Origin: Imperialibacter sp040222385
Lineage (GTDB): Bacteria; Bacteroidota; Bacteroidia; Cytophagales; Cyclobacteriaceae
Reading direction: 5' to 3'
DNA: 64,000 nucleotides
NCBI RefSeq assembly: GCF_040222385.1
Contig: NZ_JAVKDF010000027.1
Coordinates: 186,001-250,000 of the forward strand
Program-made: the position numbers and the translations under genes
Notes under the pieces: generated by a model
Database searches by the model: none
Seen by the model: the letters and a program-made list of their open reading frames with translations, nothing else
Told to the model about the DNA's origin: nothing
In this document: in pieces, positions 17,015-25,799 of the stretch
Numbering within the stretch: the stretch's first letter is position 1
Layout: the number at the start of each line of letters is the position of its first letter

Positions 17015-17579
17015 TGATGCCAAAGGGTAGCTCCTGGAAAACATCCCAGGAGCTGCCGTTGTGCTTAAGCAAACAAATATTGTCAACAAGAAATGAAGCC
17101 TTTAGTGGCTTGTTTTCAAATTCCTGCCAAGCCTCGTGAAAGCGAAGCTTTTTTAAATCCCTGAAAGCAAGCGTGATGTGCGGGTGAAAACCTCTGCCCT
17201 GATAGTCGGCATTGAACAAATTGAGCGACAATCGCATAGCTCGGGCCACTGTTTTCTGTAAATCGTGTAATTGAGGCGATTCAACGGGCTCAGCGTAGAT
17301 TACCCTCGGAGGAAAAGCTGCGAATCCCTTCAATGCCACTTCGAACGGAGTCAGCGGCAAACAGCTTTCTTCCAGCGCAGTAAGAAGTTTTTTCTCCTTG
17401 CTCTCCCTCCATTTAAAGGGCATGTGCAACGTAATGTGTGGTGGAGAATTGAGCGATTTGGAAGAATTATATTTATCCCTGAAGTACTCTTTCAGTTGGT
17501 GAAGTTCCCCCCTCAACGGCTCCGGCGGCACTACTGCCACAAAGTACAATTTCTCATCCCGAAGTAGGTTTTTTACCAT
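16968..17579 (-). CDS. 2'-5' RNA ligase / 2H phosphoesterase family protein
   Basis: The product (203 residues from the ATG at 17577-17579) has two HxT motifs, PPHITLHMP in the N-terminal half and HPHITLAFR in the C-terminal half, which together form the active site of the 2H phosphoesterase superfamily. Members hydrolyse cyclic nucleotide or RNA 2',3'-cyclic phosphate ends, and some ligate RNA in vitro. The substrate is unknown here. An upstream in-frame ATG at 17627 would add a hydrophobic stretch that is atypical of the family. The 3' end overlaps the MscS gene by 47 bases. Confidence 0.88.
   Translation of the reverse strand: MVKNLLRDEKLYFVAVVPPEPLRGELHQLKEYFRDKYNSSKSLNSPPHITLHMPFKWRESKEKKLLTALEESCLPLTPFEVALKGFAAFPPRVIYAEPVESPQLHDLQKTVARAMRLSLNLFNADYQGRGFHPHITLAFRDLKKLRFHEAWQEFENKPLKASFLVDNICLLKHNGSSWDVFQELPFGIITSAEKGERPSEETE
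17029..17054 (+). terminator. Hairpin just after the MscS stop, inside the convergent gene
   Basis: A perfect 9-bp inverted repeat, AGCTCCTGG (17029-17037) and CCAGGAGCT (17046-17054) with an eight-base loop, lies 14 bases beyond the MscS stop codon and inside the coding part of the 2H gene. No T-tract follows, so it may protect or end the MscS transcript only weakly. Confidence 0.35.
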
Positions 17580-17648
17580 TAAGCACTTAATAATTACTGA
17601 ATTAGAGATTAAGCTATATTTTAGCAAATCTTTCGAAAACCATTCATT

Positions 17649-20141
17649 ATGAGAAAAATTTACCTCTTTATTTTGGGCTTTGTACTGGCATCGTGCACAG
17701 CCTCCCAGGCCCCCGTGGCCACTACCCCTGCTTCAGGGGCGAACGCAGCCTCCGCCACCAAGGACATTGCTGGTTTTACATCAGGAATGGAAAAGTATGA
17801 AGGCTTTTTTCCTTTTTACTGGGACTCCAAAAAAGGCAAAGTATACCTTGAAGTAAACAAACTAAATTTTGAGTTTTTATACATCAGCTCCCTGCCTGCC
17901 GGAATTGGCTCCAACGACATAGGGCTCGACAGAGGGCAGCTTGGTGGTGAGAAAGTTGTGAAGTTTGTCAGGAGCGGACCAAAAATACTGATGATCCAGC
18001 CCAACTACGACTACCGTGCCATCAGCGACGACGCACTTGAAAGAAAGTCGGTGGAACAAGCATTTGCACAGTCGGCTATCTGGGGTTTTGATGTGCTGGC
18101 CGAAGAAGACTGGTCGGCACTCGTAGACTTTACCGATTTTCTTCTCAGAGATTCGCATGGGGTAAGTCAGCGACTAAGCAGAGCCAAACAAGGCAATTAT
18201 AGCCTGGACAAAAGCCGGTCGATGATTTACACCGAAATGACCAAAAACTTTCCTGAAAACAGCGAGTTTGAAGCGACCATTACCTTCACCGGCACCCCAG
18301 CCGGCGCCTGGATCAGGTCGGTGGTTCCTTCTCCGGAAGCTGTGACGGTCAGGATGCACCATTCTATGGTACAACTACCCGACTCAAGGTTCAAAACAAG
18401 GGCATTTGACCCAAGGTCGGGCTACTACGGCACCACTTATATGGACTACGCCACGCCGATTGATGAGCCCATTACCAAAAGAACCATCAACCGTCACAGA
18501 TTAGAAAAGGTTGATCCTAATGCCGCAGTGAGCGAGGCAGTTGAGCCTATTATCTACTACCTCGACCCAGGCACACCCGAGCCCATTCGCTCAGCACTGC
18601 TTGAAGGGGCTGCATGGTGGAACCAGGCGTTTGAAGCGGCCGGTTACAAAGATGCCTTCCAGGTGAAAATGCTGCCTGAAGACGTGGATCCGATGGATGT
18701 TCGTTACAACCTGATTCAATGGATTCACCGGTCAACCAGAGGATGGTCGTACGGGGCGTCTGTTGCTGACCCAAGAACGGGCGAAATTATTAAAGGGCAT
18801 GTGAGTCTCGGCTCATTGAGAGCTCGCCAGGATTTTCTGATAGCAGAAGGGCTTTTGTCTCCATATGAAGATGGCAAGCCGGTTTCTGATGAAATGATGA
18901 AAATGGTGCTGGCCCGTATCCGTCAGCTTTCAGCACATGAAGTGGGGCATACGCTTGGCATTGTTCATAGTTATGCATCCAGTGTCAACAACAGAGCGTC
19001 GGTGATGGATTATCCGCACCCTTATATAAAAATGGATGCGAACGGGAACATCGATCTTTCCGAAGCCTACGCTGTTGGCATTGGCGAACTCGACAAGCAA
19101 ATTATCAAGTATGGCTATTCTGATTTTCCCGAGGGAACTGATGAAGCAGCAGCGCTTGATAAGATCATCAGGGAGACTTTCAGCAAAGGCCTTATGCATA
19201 TTACCGACCAGGATTCAAGACCTGTTGGCGGTGCGCATCCTTATTCCCACCTGTGGGACAATGGCCCCGATGCCGCTGACGAGCTGAACAGAATGATGGT
19301 GGTGAGAAGAAAAATACTTGATAACTTTTCTGAAAAGACCATTCGTGCCGACGCTCCCATGGCGCTGATAGAAGAAGCATTGGCTCCAATGTACTTGTTC
19401 CATCGCTATCAGGTAGACGCCACATCGAAAGTGGTCGGCGGACTCAACTACAACTACGCCATGAAAGGGGACGGGCAATTCACTACCAGATATTTGGAGC
19501 CTGCCATGCAAATGAAAGCGTTCGATGCGCTGTTGGCCACGATGACTCCAGAAGCTTTGGCCTTGCCCGAAAAGCTCATTCAGCAAATTCCTCCCAGGCC
19601 TTACGGCTATCCGAGAACGAGAGAAACATTTGAGGCTAGAACAGGCGTAGAGTTCGATCCCTTGTCGGCTGCTGAAACGGCTGCTGATTTGACGTTATCT
19701 TACCTGATCCACCCGGAAAGAGCGACAAGGCTTGTTGAGCACCATGCCCGCAACGCTGCACAGCCTGACTTTAGCTCACTTCTCAGCAAATTGACAGCCA
19801 GCACATGGAAGAAAGCTCATCCTGCCGGCTATCATGGAGAAATCATGCGCACTGTCGACAAGCTGGTGATGTACCACCTGATGAACCTCAGTATCAATAC
19901 CGACGCCAGCGATCAGGCAAGAGCTATTACCTACCTGCAGTTGAAAGACCTGAAAAGCTGGATCGATGCGAAGGTGAAGTCTGAAAATGATTCAGATCAG
20001 AAGGCGCATTTGACCTTGGCCTCTGCTCAGCTTGGTCTGTTTTTCGAGAAGCCAGAAGTTGTCAAAGAATACTACAAAGAAACGAAAGCGCCTGACGGCT
20101 CTCCCATTGGCATGGACGAGGGAATGGCGTGCGGATTTTGA
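17649..20141 (+). CDS. Zinc-dependent metalloprotease lipoprotein (DUF5117/DUF5118 type, metzincin motif)
   Basis: The 830-residue product has a lipoprotein signal (FILGFVLASC, cysteine 16), so it should be membrane-anchored outside the cytosol. The N-terminal part resembles DUF5118/DUF5117 (YEGFFPFYWDSKKGKVYLEV). The catalytic domain carries HEVGHTLGIVH with zinc ligands H430, H434 and H440, a full metzincin signature, and a methionine turn in SVMDYPHP. Members are common in Bacteroidota; substrates are mostly unknown. It is divergent from the 2H gene and followed by a hairpin. Confidence 0.9.
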   Translation: MRKIYLFILGFVLASCTASQAPVATTPASGANAASATKDIAGFTSGMEKYEGFFPFYWDSKKGKVYLEVNKLNFEFLYISSLPAGIGSNDIGLDRGQLGGEKVVKFVRSGPKILMIQPNYDYRAISDDALERKSVEQAFAQSAIWGFDVLAEEDWSALVDFTDFLLRDSHGVSQRLSRAKQGNYSLDKSRSMIYTEMTKNFPENSEFEATITFTGTPAGAWIRSVVPSPEAVTVRMHHSMVQLPDSRFKTRAFDPRSGYYGTTYMDYATPIDEPITKRTINRHRLEKVDPNAAVSEAVEPIIYYLDPGTPEPIRSALLEGAAWWNQAFEAAGYKDAFQVKMLPEDVDPMDVRYNLIQWIHRSTRGWSYGASVADPRTGEIIKGHVSLGSLRARQDFLIAEGLLSPYEDGKPVSDEMMKMVLARIRQLSAHEVGHTLGIVHSYASSVNNRASVMDYPHPYIKMDANGNIDLSEAYAVGIGELDKQIIKYGYSDFPEGTDEAAALDKIIRETFSKGLMHITDQDSRPVGGAHPYSHLWDNGPDAADELNRMMVVRRKILDNFSEKTIRADAPMALIEEALAPMYLFHRYQVDATSKVVGGLNYNYAMKGDGQFTTRYLEPAMQMKAFDALLATMTPEALALPEKLIQQIPPRPYGYPRTRETFEARTGVEFDPLSAAETAADLTLSYLIHPERATRLVEHHARNAAQPDFSSLLSKLTASTWKKAHPAGYHGEIMRTVDKLVMYHLMNLSINTDASDQARAITYLQLKDLKSWIDAKVKSENDSDQKAHLTLASAQLGLFFEKPEVVKEYYKETKAPDGSPIGMDEGMACGF

Positions 20142-20156
20142 GCAAAAAGAAAAGTT

Positions 20157-20177
20157 CCGGGGTGCTTAGCGCCCTGG
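20157..20177. terminator. Hairpin between convergent genes
   Basis: A 9-bp stem (CCGGGGTGC with GCGCCCTGG, two G-T pairs) encloses the loop TTA. On the minus strand it is followed by AACTTTTCTTTTT, so it is a plausible terminator for the PorP/SprF operon. On the plus strand the T-tract is weaker. Confidence 0.6.
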
Positions 20178-20204
20178 GGCTTCCTTTACTTCGATCGTCC
20201 TAAA

Positions 20205-21743
20205 CTACCTGTGAATAATCAATTCAACTCTTCTGTTCTGGCTTCGTCCTTCAGCCGTCTCGTTTGAGCTAATTGGCTCCAGTTCTCCTTTGCCTTCGGT
20301 TGTAAGCCGCTCTCTGGCAATGCCTTTGCTCAGCAGATAGGCCTCCACTGCCGCTGCTCTGGCAACAGAAAGTGTCTCATTAGCGGCTTCGCTCCCAACA
20401 TTGTCTGTGTGACCCACAATGTCAACTTTCAGCCATGGCTCCTTCTCCAGGCGATCGGCCAACTCATCCAACTTCTCCTTAAATTTGGCGCTAATAGTTG
20501 TTCTGTTGGTTTCGAAGCCCAGCTCCTCTGAGATTTTCTCAGATACAAATTTCTCAAACTCTACTCCTTCCACTCCTGTTTTTACGTCCGGTTCAATGGC
20601 GGCGCCAGCATCACCTTCTTCTGCTGGTACATCCACCGTGTCTGTCTCGGAGACATCCGTTTCTTCCACCTTTTCTTTCGGAACAGCCAGTCGCTTTGCC
20701 ACGTTGGTGGGTGAAGGCCGCTTGCTCTTACTCCTCGCTGTTTTCTGCTTTTTCTGTCTTTTGGTTTTTGATTTGGCAGCCCTGGTCACAAGCCCTTTCA
20801 ACTCGAAGCCAAATTCAAAGGCGCCCTGGTTGGCGGTATTGCTCGCATTTGTTGGCACATCGTAACTAACCCCCATGCGAAACTCGTCCCGGCCAAATTG
20901 AAACCCAGCCAAAAAAAGCCCTCCCGACAAATAAGCTCCTTTCAACTCCACAAAGCCCTTGTTGGCCAGCAAATACCGCCAGTTGATACCAGCATTGAGC
21001 TGATTGTTTCTTCCGTTGTAGGTATAAAGCACCTCCGGGTAAAGGCTCATCGACCCCGATTGATATAGCTGGAAACCACCATTAAGCATAAATGAGGTGC
21101 GCACCCTATAGTCAGCATCAATAAACGCCTCGCTTGGCTGGTTGATATCAAAACTCGACAAGCCGAAATGGGCAAGCCTTGTATTGTCCCTGCTTTGCTT
21201 TTCCCAATGCAAGCCTATGCTCAGTCTCCCAAAAGATCGCCTGAGTTCGTCAAAGCTTTCGCCACTGTCCACAGAGCGGTCATAGCCTCGATTGGGTATG
21301 TATTGCTGACTGGTGAAGAAGTCGTCGTAGCTGAATTTTCTTGTTTGGGCAAAAAGACCTACGCCAAGTGCCAGCTGCTGGTTGCTGGCTGTGCGCACTT
21401 GCATGGCATAATTCAGGCCAGCTTCTTGTGTTTTGAACGCTTTGCCTTCTCCAGCCTTGTCGTCCAAAAAAGTTACTCCAATCCCTCCTAAAGTTCGACC
21501 CCTACCCGGTGCAACCAGCGGATAGCTGGCTGAGAGCGAAGTGCTTTTTATGTCGAATTGCGGGCCCGTGTTCTGTTGCCGGTGAATGCCTCCGACCTTC
21601 CAGTAATTCCCGATGCCCACCAGCGCCGGATTGACCCGCTGGTCAGTGAAGCCATATTGTGAAAAATTGAATTGTTGCGCCAACATCGTTTGGCCGCAAA
21701 GCATCAAAAGAAAGCAAACAAGAACCAGGAACATCCACCTCAT
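20205..21743 (-). CDS. PorP/SprF-type outer-membrane protein fused to an OmpA peptidoglycan-binding domain
   Basis: The 512-residue product has a signal peptide (FLVLVCFLLMLCGQTMLAQ), then a PorP/SprF beta-barrel-like domain of about 290 residues (QQFNFSQYGFTDQRVNPALVG near the start, in the style of YxxNPAxxG). A basic linker rich in K, R and S at about 325-350 and an acidic linker follow. The end is an OmpA-C domain with VGHTDNVGSEA, LSVARAAAVEAYLLSKGI and NRRVEL. PorP/SprF proteins serve type IX secretion and attachment of type-B CTD cargo; OmpA-C anchors to peptidoglycan. The fusion would tie the barrel to the wall without a separate linker protein. It is the last gene of the sigma/TonB/FG-GAP operon, 13 bases after its neighbour. 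Confidence 0.88.
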   Translation of the reverse strand: MRWMFLVLVCFLLMLCGQTMLAQQFNFSQYGFTDQRVNPALVGIGNYWKVGGIHRQQNTGPQFDIKSTSLSASYPLVAPGRGRTLGGIGVTFLDDKAGEGKAFKTQEAGLNYAMQVRTASNQQLALGVGLFAQTRKFSYDDFFTSQQYIPNRGYDRSVDSGESFDELRRSFGRLSIGLHWEKQSRDNTRLAHFGLSSFDINQPSEAFIDADYRVRTSFMLNGGFQLYQSGSMSLYPEVLYTYNGRNNQLNAGINWRYLLANKGFVELKGAYLSGGLFLAGFQFGRDEFRMGVSYDVPTNASNTANQGAFEFGFELKGLVTRAAKSKTKRQKKQKTARSKSKRPSPTNVAKRLAVPKEKVEETDVSETDTVDVPAEEGDAGAAIEPDVKTGVEGVEFEKFVSEKISEELGFETNRTTISAKFKEKLDELADRLEKEPWLKVDIVGHTDNVGSEAANETLSVARAAAVEAYLLSKGIARERLTTEGKGELEPISSNETAEGRSQNRRVELIIHR

Positions 21744-21756
21744 CGCTAGCTGTGAT

Positions 21757-24285
21757 CTATCTTACGAGGTTAATTTTTCCGGATTTCTTTCCGTTGAGCA
21801 GCACGGGGCGGCCATCGCTATATCTCCCTTCCACACGCCAGTAGTATACCCCCGGGGGCATTTTTTCCCCGTTATGGGTTCCATCCCATCCTTCACTGAC
21901 AGCCCTTGCGGCGTCCAACTCCTGGTAAATCAGTCCTCCCGACCTGGCATATACCCGAAAATCGATAGTTGCCGGAACGGTAGAAAGCTGAAGGAAAAAC
22001 TGGTCGTTTCGGCTGTCGCCATTAGGAGAAAAAAGGTTCGCTACTCCACCGAGCTGCCCAACCTCCACCCTGATGTTGAATAGGCGCTCGCAACCTGCGT
22101 CATTTTTGACCAGCACTTGATAATCCGTTGTTTCGTTGGGAGAAACTGTCTGCTTTTGATTAAACGGGCCGTCGAATTCATTAGCAGGGCTCCATTCATA
22201 AGCCTGCCCACCGAAGGCGGTGATCTCCGCTGATTCGCCGGGAGATATTGTGATCAAAGTATCCGACACCTGCGGATCGAAGAAAGCGATGGCGCTCTCG
22301 GCCCTGTCAAAACACCCAAACTCGTTGGCTGCCACTACGGATATCGTATCTGCCTGGGTAACGGCGAAAGTAAGGCTTGACCCTTCGCCAATACTGCCCA
22401 AAGCCGCTGAACTCCAAATAACGTTTGTCCATGTGTTGGGCAGCTCATAAGTAATCTCGGATTCGTCGCAAACTTGAGTGAACGCCGGCACGTCATCAGC
22501 CAGCGGCTCAAGTGGCTTTGTGTTTATGATGTAAGCCAGCTGTCCCTTCGGGCAGTCTTCTGCGCTCACTACAGTTCCATATAGTATATCGCTGGTAGTG
22601 GCAGAATAGCTCAGCAAATCGATTTGGCCCAGGGCCCCATAATTATTTGAGTACCAATTTCTTTCAACTCCCTCCTCACCAAAAACCTCTGGGCTCCCTG
22701 GACAAAGCTCTGCCGAGGTCCTTACCAGGTCACCATTGCAAATGGCAAACCTGAATAGCTGAAGGCCACCCATTCCGCCACCGTTGTAGGCATTATAGGC
22801 ATTGTCTACCCCCCTTACTAAAAAGAGATAGTCCCCAGAAGCAAGGTTGTTAACAGTGAGGTAGTCGCCATACAGCACACTGCCATGATATGGCTGCTGG
22901 AGGCCAAAGCTCTTTGTGCTCATGTTAGACTCAAAAAGTACCGTGGTATCGGCGTCAACTAAAAGCACATCGTAGGAGAGCGAACTGCTGCTGGTTAAAG
23001 AGTCAATCGCCGACTGCCATTGTATTTTCACTTCTCCTGTACCGGTTTGCACCGCCACCTGCGGAAACGGCAGCGACGGGCCCTTATTAACCGAATCGGC
23101 CATGTTTTCAAAAAACACAAGCTTCAATCCGTGAAGGCTTTGCCGGAGCTCTACAAAATCCAGGTTGAAATCCAGGTCCCAATCGGAAAATTCAGTAAGA
23201 AGGAGGGAGTCCCGGTAAACTGGCTCAGCCTCCGCAAATGCATTTAAGTTGTTGTACCAAAAAACAAAGGTCGAGTCGTTTCGGGAGGCACTTACCCAAA
23301 GATCCGTTTTGCCATCCGAGTCGAAATCTGCCATATGTGAGGCCTGAATTTTATAGTTACTCAACATACTGTCCTGATCTGCAACTATCCGACCCCCACT
23401 GCTTCGGTAAAGGACATTTAAATCCTCCCCTATGGAGCTTTTTCCTCTGACAAAAAGATCAGGCCTGCTATTGCCATCATATTCACCCAGGGAGATTGCC
23501 TCTACCTGATGATCCATGGCCACAAAAAATGACGTATCCGATTCTTGCACAATTTGTTCGTACTCGAAGCCAAAATTGGCAGAATCAGCAAACTCAAAGC
23601 TGCCGTTGTTTTTATAAAGCCTACTAAAAGACTGCCCTTGCCTGGAACCCGACAGCAATAAATCTTTTCTAGCGTCGCTATCAATATCCAGGGCAAAAAA
23701 AGCCCCTTCCGTAAAAAGAGGAAACTCTATCATCAAGTCCTCAAAGCCTGGTGCGGTGCCCCTCAATACTTTAAATTCGACACTATCTTCATCGTTTCGT
23801 TGTGAGATGAGCAGGTCATTTACAGTGTCGTAATTCAGGTCTAAAAATTGGAAAGCCTCTACTGGCCCGCTCAACACCGGTGTCGGAAGCAACTCGAAAG
23901 TGAAGTTTTCCCTGGCCAGCAGTACTGAAACAACGGTGTCAGCGCCGTTGACTATGCCAGAAAAAGCGAGATCTATTTTTCTGTCTCTGTCATAATCGAT
24001 TGGTTGTAGCTTTGAAATCCGGACATCCGGAAAAGAAGCGTTTTGTAGGGTAAACTTCCCTTCTCCTTCATTGAGGTACACCTGAAGTACCCCATTGCCC
24101 AGGCTATCATTGCCATAAAGTATCAGATCGTAAAGCAAGTTGTTATTCAAATCAACCCACTTCATCGATACATTCTCGATACCGTTTACGTTGAGCGTAT
24201 CCACAGCTTCAAATGTTTGCGCCCGGAGGTGACTAAAACTAAGCAACCCGAGGATGCTAAAACCAAGTGCTTTTAGTGTATTCAT
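21757..24285 (-). CDS. FG-GAP/VCBS-repeat surface protein with type IX secretion (gliding-motility type) C-terminal domain
   Basis: The 842-residue product has a signal peptide (FSILGLLSFSHLRAQ). It then has several FG-GAP/VCBS-like repeats recognised by recurring D-x-D-x-D calcium-type loops (DYDRDRKIDLAF, DIDSDARKDLLL, DFDSDGKTDLWV) over about residues 45-370, and a fibronectin-like and beta-sandwich middle. The last ~90 residues are the gliding-motility-associated CTD: LFSPNGDSRNDQF, FRVYARSGGLIYQ, WDGTHNGEKMPPGVYYW. That domain directs export by type IX secretion and is the type-B class linked to PorP/SprF partners, one of which is encoded 13 bases downstream. Probably a surface adhesin or binding protein; the ligand is unknown. 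Confidence 0.88.
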   Translation of the reverse strand: MNTLKALGFSILGLLSFSHLRAQTFEAVDTLNVNGIENVSMKWVDLNNNLLYDLILYGNDSLGNGVLQVYLNEGEGKFTLQNASFPDVRISKLQPIDYDRDRKIDLAFSGIVNGADTVVSVLLARENFTFELLPTPVLSGPVEAFQFLDLNYDTVNDLLISQRNDEDSVEFKVLRGTAPGFEDLMIEFPLFTEGAFFALDIDSDARKDLLLSGSRQGQSFSRLYKNNGSFEFADSANFGFEYEQIVQESDTSFFVAMDHQVEAISLGEYDGNSRPDLFVRGKSSIGEDLNVLYRSSGGRIVADQDSMLSNYKIQASHMADFDSDGKTDLWVSASRNDSTFVFWYNNLNAFAEAEPVYRDSLLLTEFSDWDLDFNLDFVELRQSLHGLKLVFFENMADSVNKGPSLPFPQVAVQTGTGEVKIQWQSAIDSLTSSSSLSYDVLLVDADTTVLFESNMSTKSFGLQQPYHGSVLYGDYLTVNNLASGDYLFLVRGVDNAYNAYNGGGMGGLQLFRFAICNGDLVRTSAELCPGSPEVFGEEGVERNWYSNNYGALGQIDLLSYSATTSDILYGTVVSAEDCPKGQLAYIINTKPLEPLADDVPAFTQVCDESEITYELPNTWTNVIWSSAALGSIGEGSSLTFAVTQADTISVVAANEFGCFDRAESAIAFFDPQVSDTLITISPGESAEITAFGGQAYEWSPANEFDGPFNQKQTVSPNETTDYQVLVKNDAGCERLFNIRVEVGQLGGVANLFSPNGDSRNDQFFLQLSTVPATIDFRVYARSGGLIYQELDAARAVSEGWDGTHNGEKMPPGVYYWRVEGRYSDGRPVLLNGKKSGKINLVR

Positions 24286-24296
24286 GCTCGTTTTTA

Positions 24297-25019
24297 TTAT
24301 TCTACTTTGAAAGTGAGTTTAATAGACATTCTGCTGCTAACAGGATAGCCGTTGAAAGAGGCGGGTTTCCACGGCGGGCTACGCTTGATGACCCGGATAG
24401 CTTCGTTGTCAAAGAGGTCTCCCATTGACTCCACAATCGAAATGTCTTTAAGCGTGCCATCCACATCGACAGAAAACATCACTTTGACATACCCCTGAAC
24501 GCTGTCTTTTCTCGCCAATTCGGGATAGGTAAGCTCTGTTTCTATAAAGGCATAAAACAGTTCAAATCCCTCCTTTGGCTCCGCATTCAGATATACATCT
24601 TCTTTTTGTACCTGGTTGGTTTGCTGAGCCCCCGTCTCCGATGGCGGAGCGCTTTTCTTTTCAGCCGGTGGGGATGTCTTCTGTTTCGCAACCGGCTGTT
24701 CCGATGTTGATGGTGTCGGCTTTTGATCGTCGAGCCTGGTCGCCGGTGCAGCTTCAACTGGAGGCCTTGCCGAGACGGCCTCTTCCTTCACCGGCACGTC
24801 TGCCAAAGCTGGCTGTTTGTCGTTGACGGAGGGCCTGCCAACTGTGAGTAAATAAACAATCCCGATAGCCGGAATAACAGCCAGCCCCCACAGTAGCTTC
24901 CCGGAATAAGCCAGGCCGGAAACCTGCTTACTCCCCGCCAGCACGGAGTCAAAATCCCTCAGTGAGTGGATTTGTTCTGTACTGATCTCTTGTCTCTTTT
25001 TTACAAATTGGTATTTCAT
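24297..25019 (-). CDS. TonB-family energy-transducer-like protein
   Basis: The 240-residue product has about 41 charged cytosolic residues, one membrane helix (LLWGLAVIPAIGIVYLLTV, about 42-60), a proline/alanine/lysine-rich periplasmic spacer, and a C-terminal TonB domain (YPELARKDSVQGYVKVMFSVD, then AIRVIKRSPPWKPASFNGYPV). TonB domains pass inner-membrane energy to outer-membrane transporters. Here the gene overlaps the sigma-factor gene by four bases, in the place where an anti-sigma gene would usually lie, so its cytosolic N terminus might bind the sigma factor. That is inference; no anti-sigma motif is recognised. The FG-GAP gene follows after 11 bases. Confidence 0.88.
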   Translation of the reverse strand: MKYQFVKKRQEISTEQIHSLRDFDSVLAGSKQVSGLAYSGKLLWGLAVIPAIGIVYLLTVGRPSVNDKQPALADVPVKEEAVSARPPVEAAPATRLDDQKPTPSTSEQPVAKQKTSPPAEKKSAPPSETGAQQTNQVQKEDVYLNAEPKEGFELFYAFIETELTYPELARKDSVQGYVKVMFSVDVDGTLKDISIVESMGDLFDNEAIRVIKRSPPWKPASFNGYPVSSRMSIKLTFKVE

Positions 25020-25564
25020 TTCACGACAAGTTTTTTGACCTCTTTCCTCATTTTTTCCAGTAAGCGATAGGTACGTGTTTTGGCATTGTTCTCAGTGATG
25101 TCCAGAATATCTGCCGCCTCCTTAAAACTCTTTCGTTCGAAAAATCTCATCTCGATCAACTCCAGATCTTTCGGCTCCAAAGACTCAAGCAACACCGGCA
25201 ACGAATTCATCCATATTTCCTGCTCGCTATCCCCGAATTGGAGTTCTTCCAACAGGCTGATACCCATGTAGTCATCGAGCGCAACAGTTCGGTGTTTCTT
25301 TTCGGCTCTGAAGAAATCGTAGCATTCATTCAATGCGATGCGATACAGCCAGGAAGAAAAAGAAAGGCCCCGAACCTGGTGTTTTTTCAAATTGGCCAGG
25401 GCCTTATAAAACACTGAAGAGGTTACATCTTTACTAGCCTCAAGCTGTCCGATCCTGGCATAGACAAATCGAAAAATGGGTTCGTGGTACTTCTCATAGA
25501 TAGGGCCGAACCTTTTGGGGTCTTGCTTGGCTTGCTCTACAAGTGCGTGTTCATCCAACTCCAC
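25016..25564 (-). CDS. ECF-type RNA polymerase sigma factor
   Basis: The 182-residue product has sigma region 2 (YEKYHEPIFRFVYARIG, SSVFYKALANLKK, SFSSWLYRIALNECYDFFR) and region 4 (LEPKDLELIEMRFFERKSFKEAADILDI, then AKTRTYRLLEKMRK), the standard two-domain ECF layout. It should direct RNA polymerase to its own set of promoters, probably including this operon. The start is a GTG at 25562-25564; no better ATG precedes the conserved part. It is the first gene of the tightly packed operon running through TonB, FG-GAP and PorP/SprF-OmpA genes (gaps -4, 11 and 13 bases). Confidence 0.93.
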   Translation of the reverse strand: MELDEHALVEQAKQDPKRFGPIYEKYHEPIFRFVYARIGQLEASKDVTSSVFYKALANLKKHQVRGLSFSSWLYRIALNECYDFFRAEKKHRTVALDDYMGISLLEELQFGDSEQEIWMNSLPVLLESLEPKDLELIEMRFFERKSFKEAADILDITENNAKTRTYRLLEKMRKEVKKLVVK

Positions 25565-25799
25565 CTTTGCGCTGTTTGATTGGTCAGAATTTTGAAGCTT
25601 TCGGCCCTATAACGGGGAAGTATCAAAAAGATACAGAATATGAAAAAATGTTTTTCTCTGGAAGCCGGGATTAGTTGGCACTGAGGTTACAGATGAAAGC
25701 AGTTTGTTGTACAGCAGAAGACGCAGCGCCGCATATTATACCCGCCAGGAGCGAGATTCTAATTCAAATTGGCTTTTTAACAAAAGGCGGTGTGCTTTT

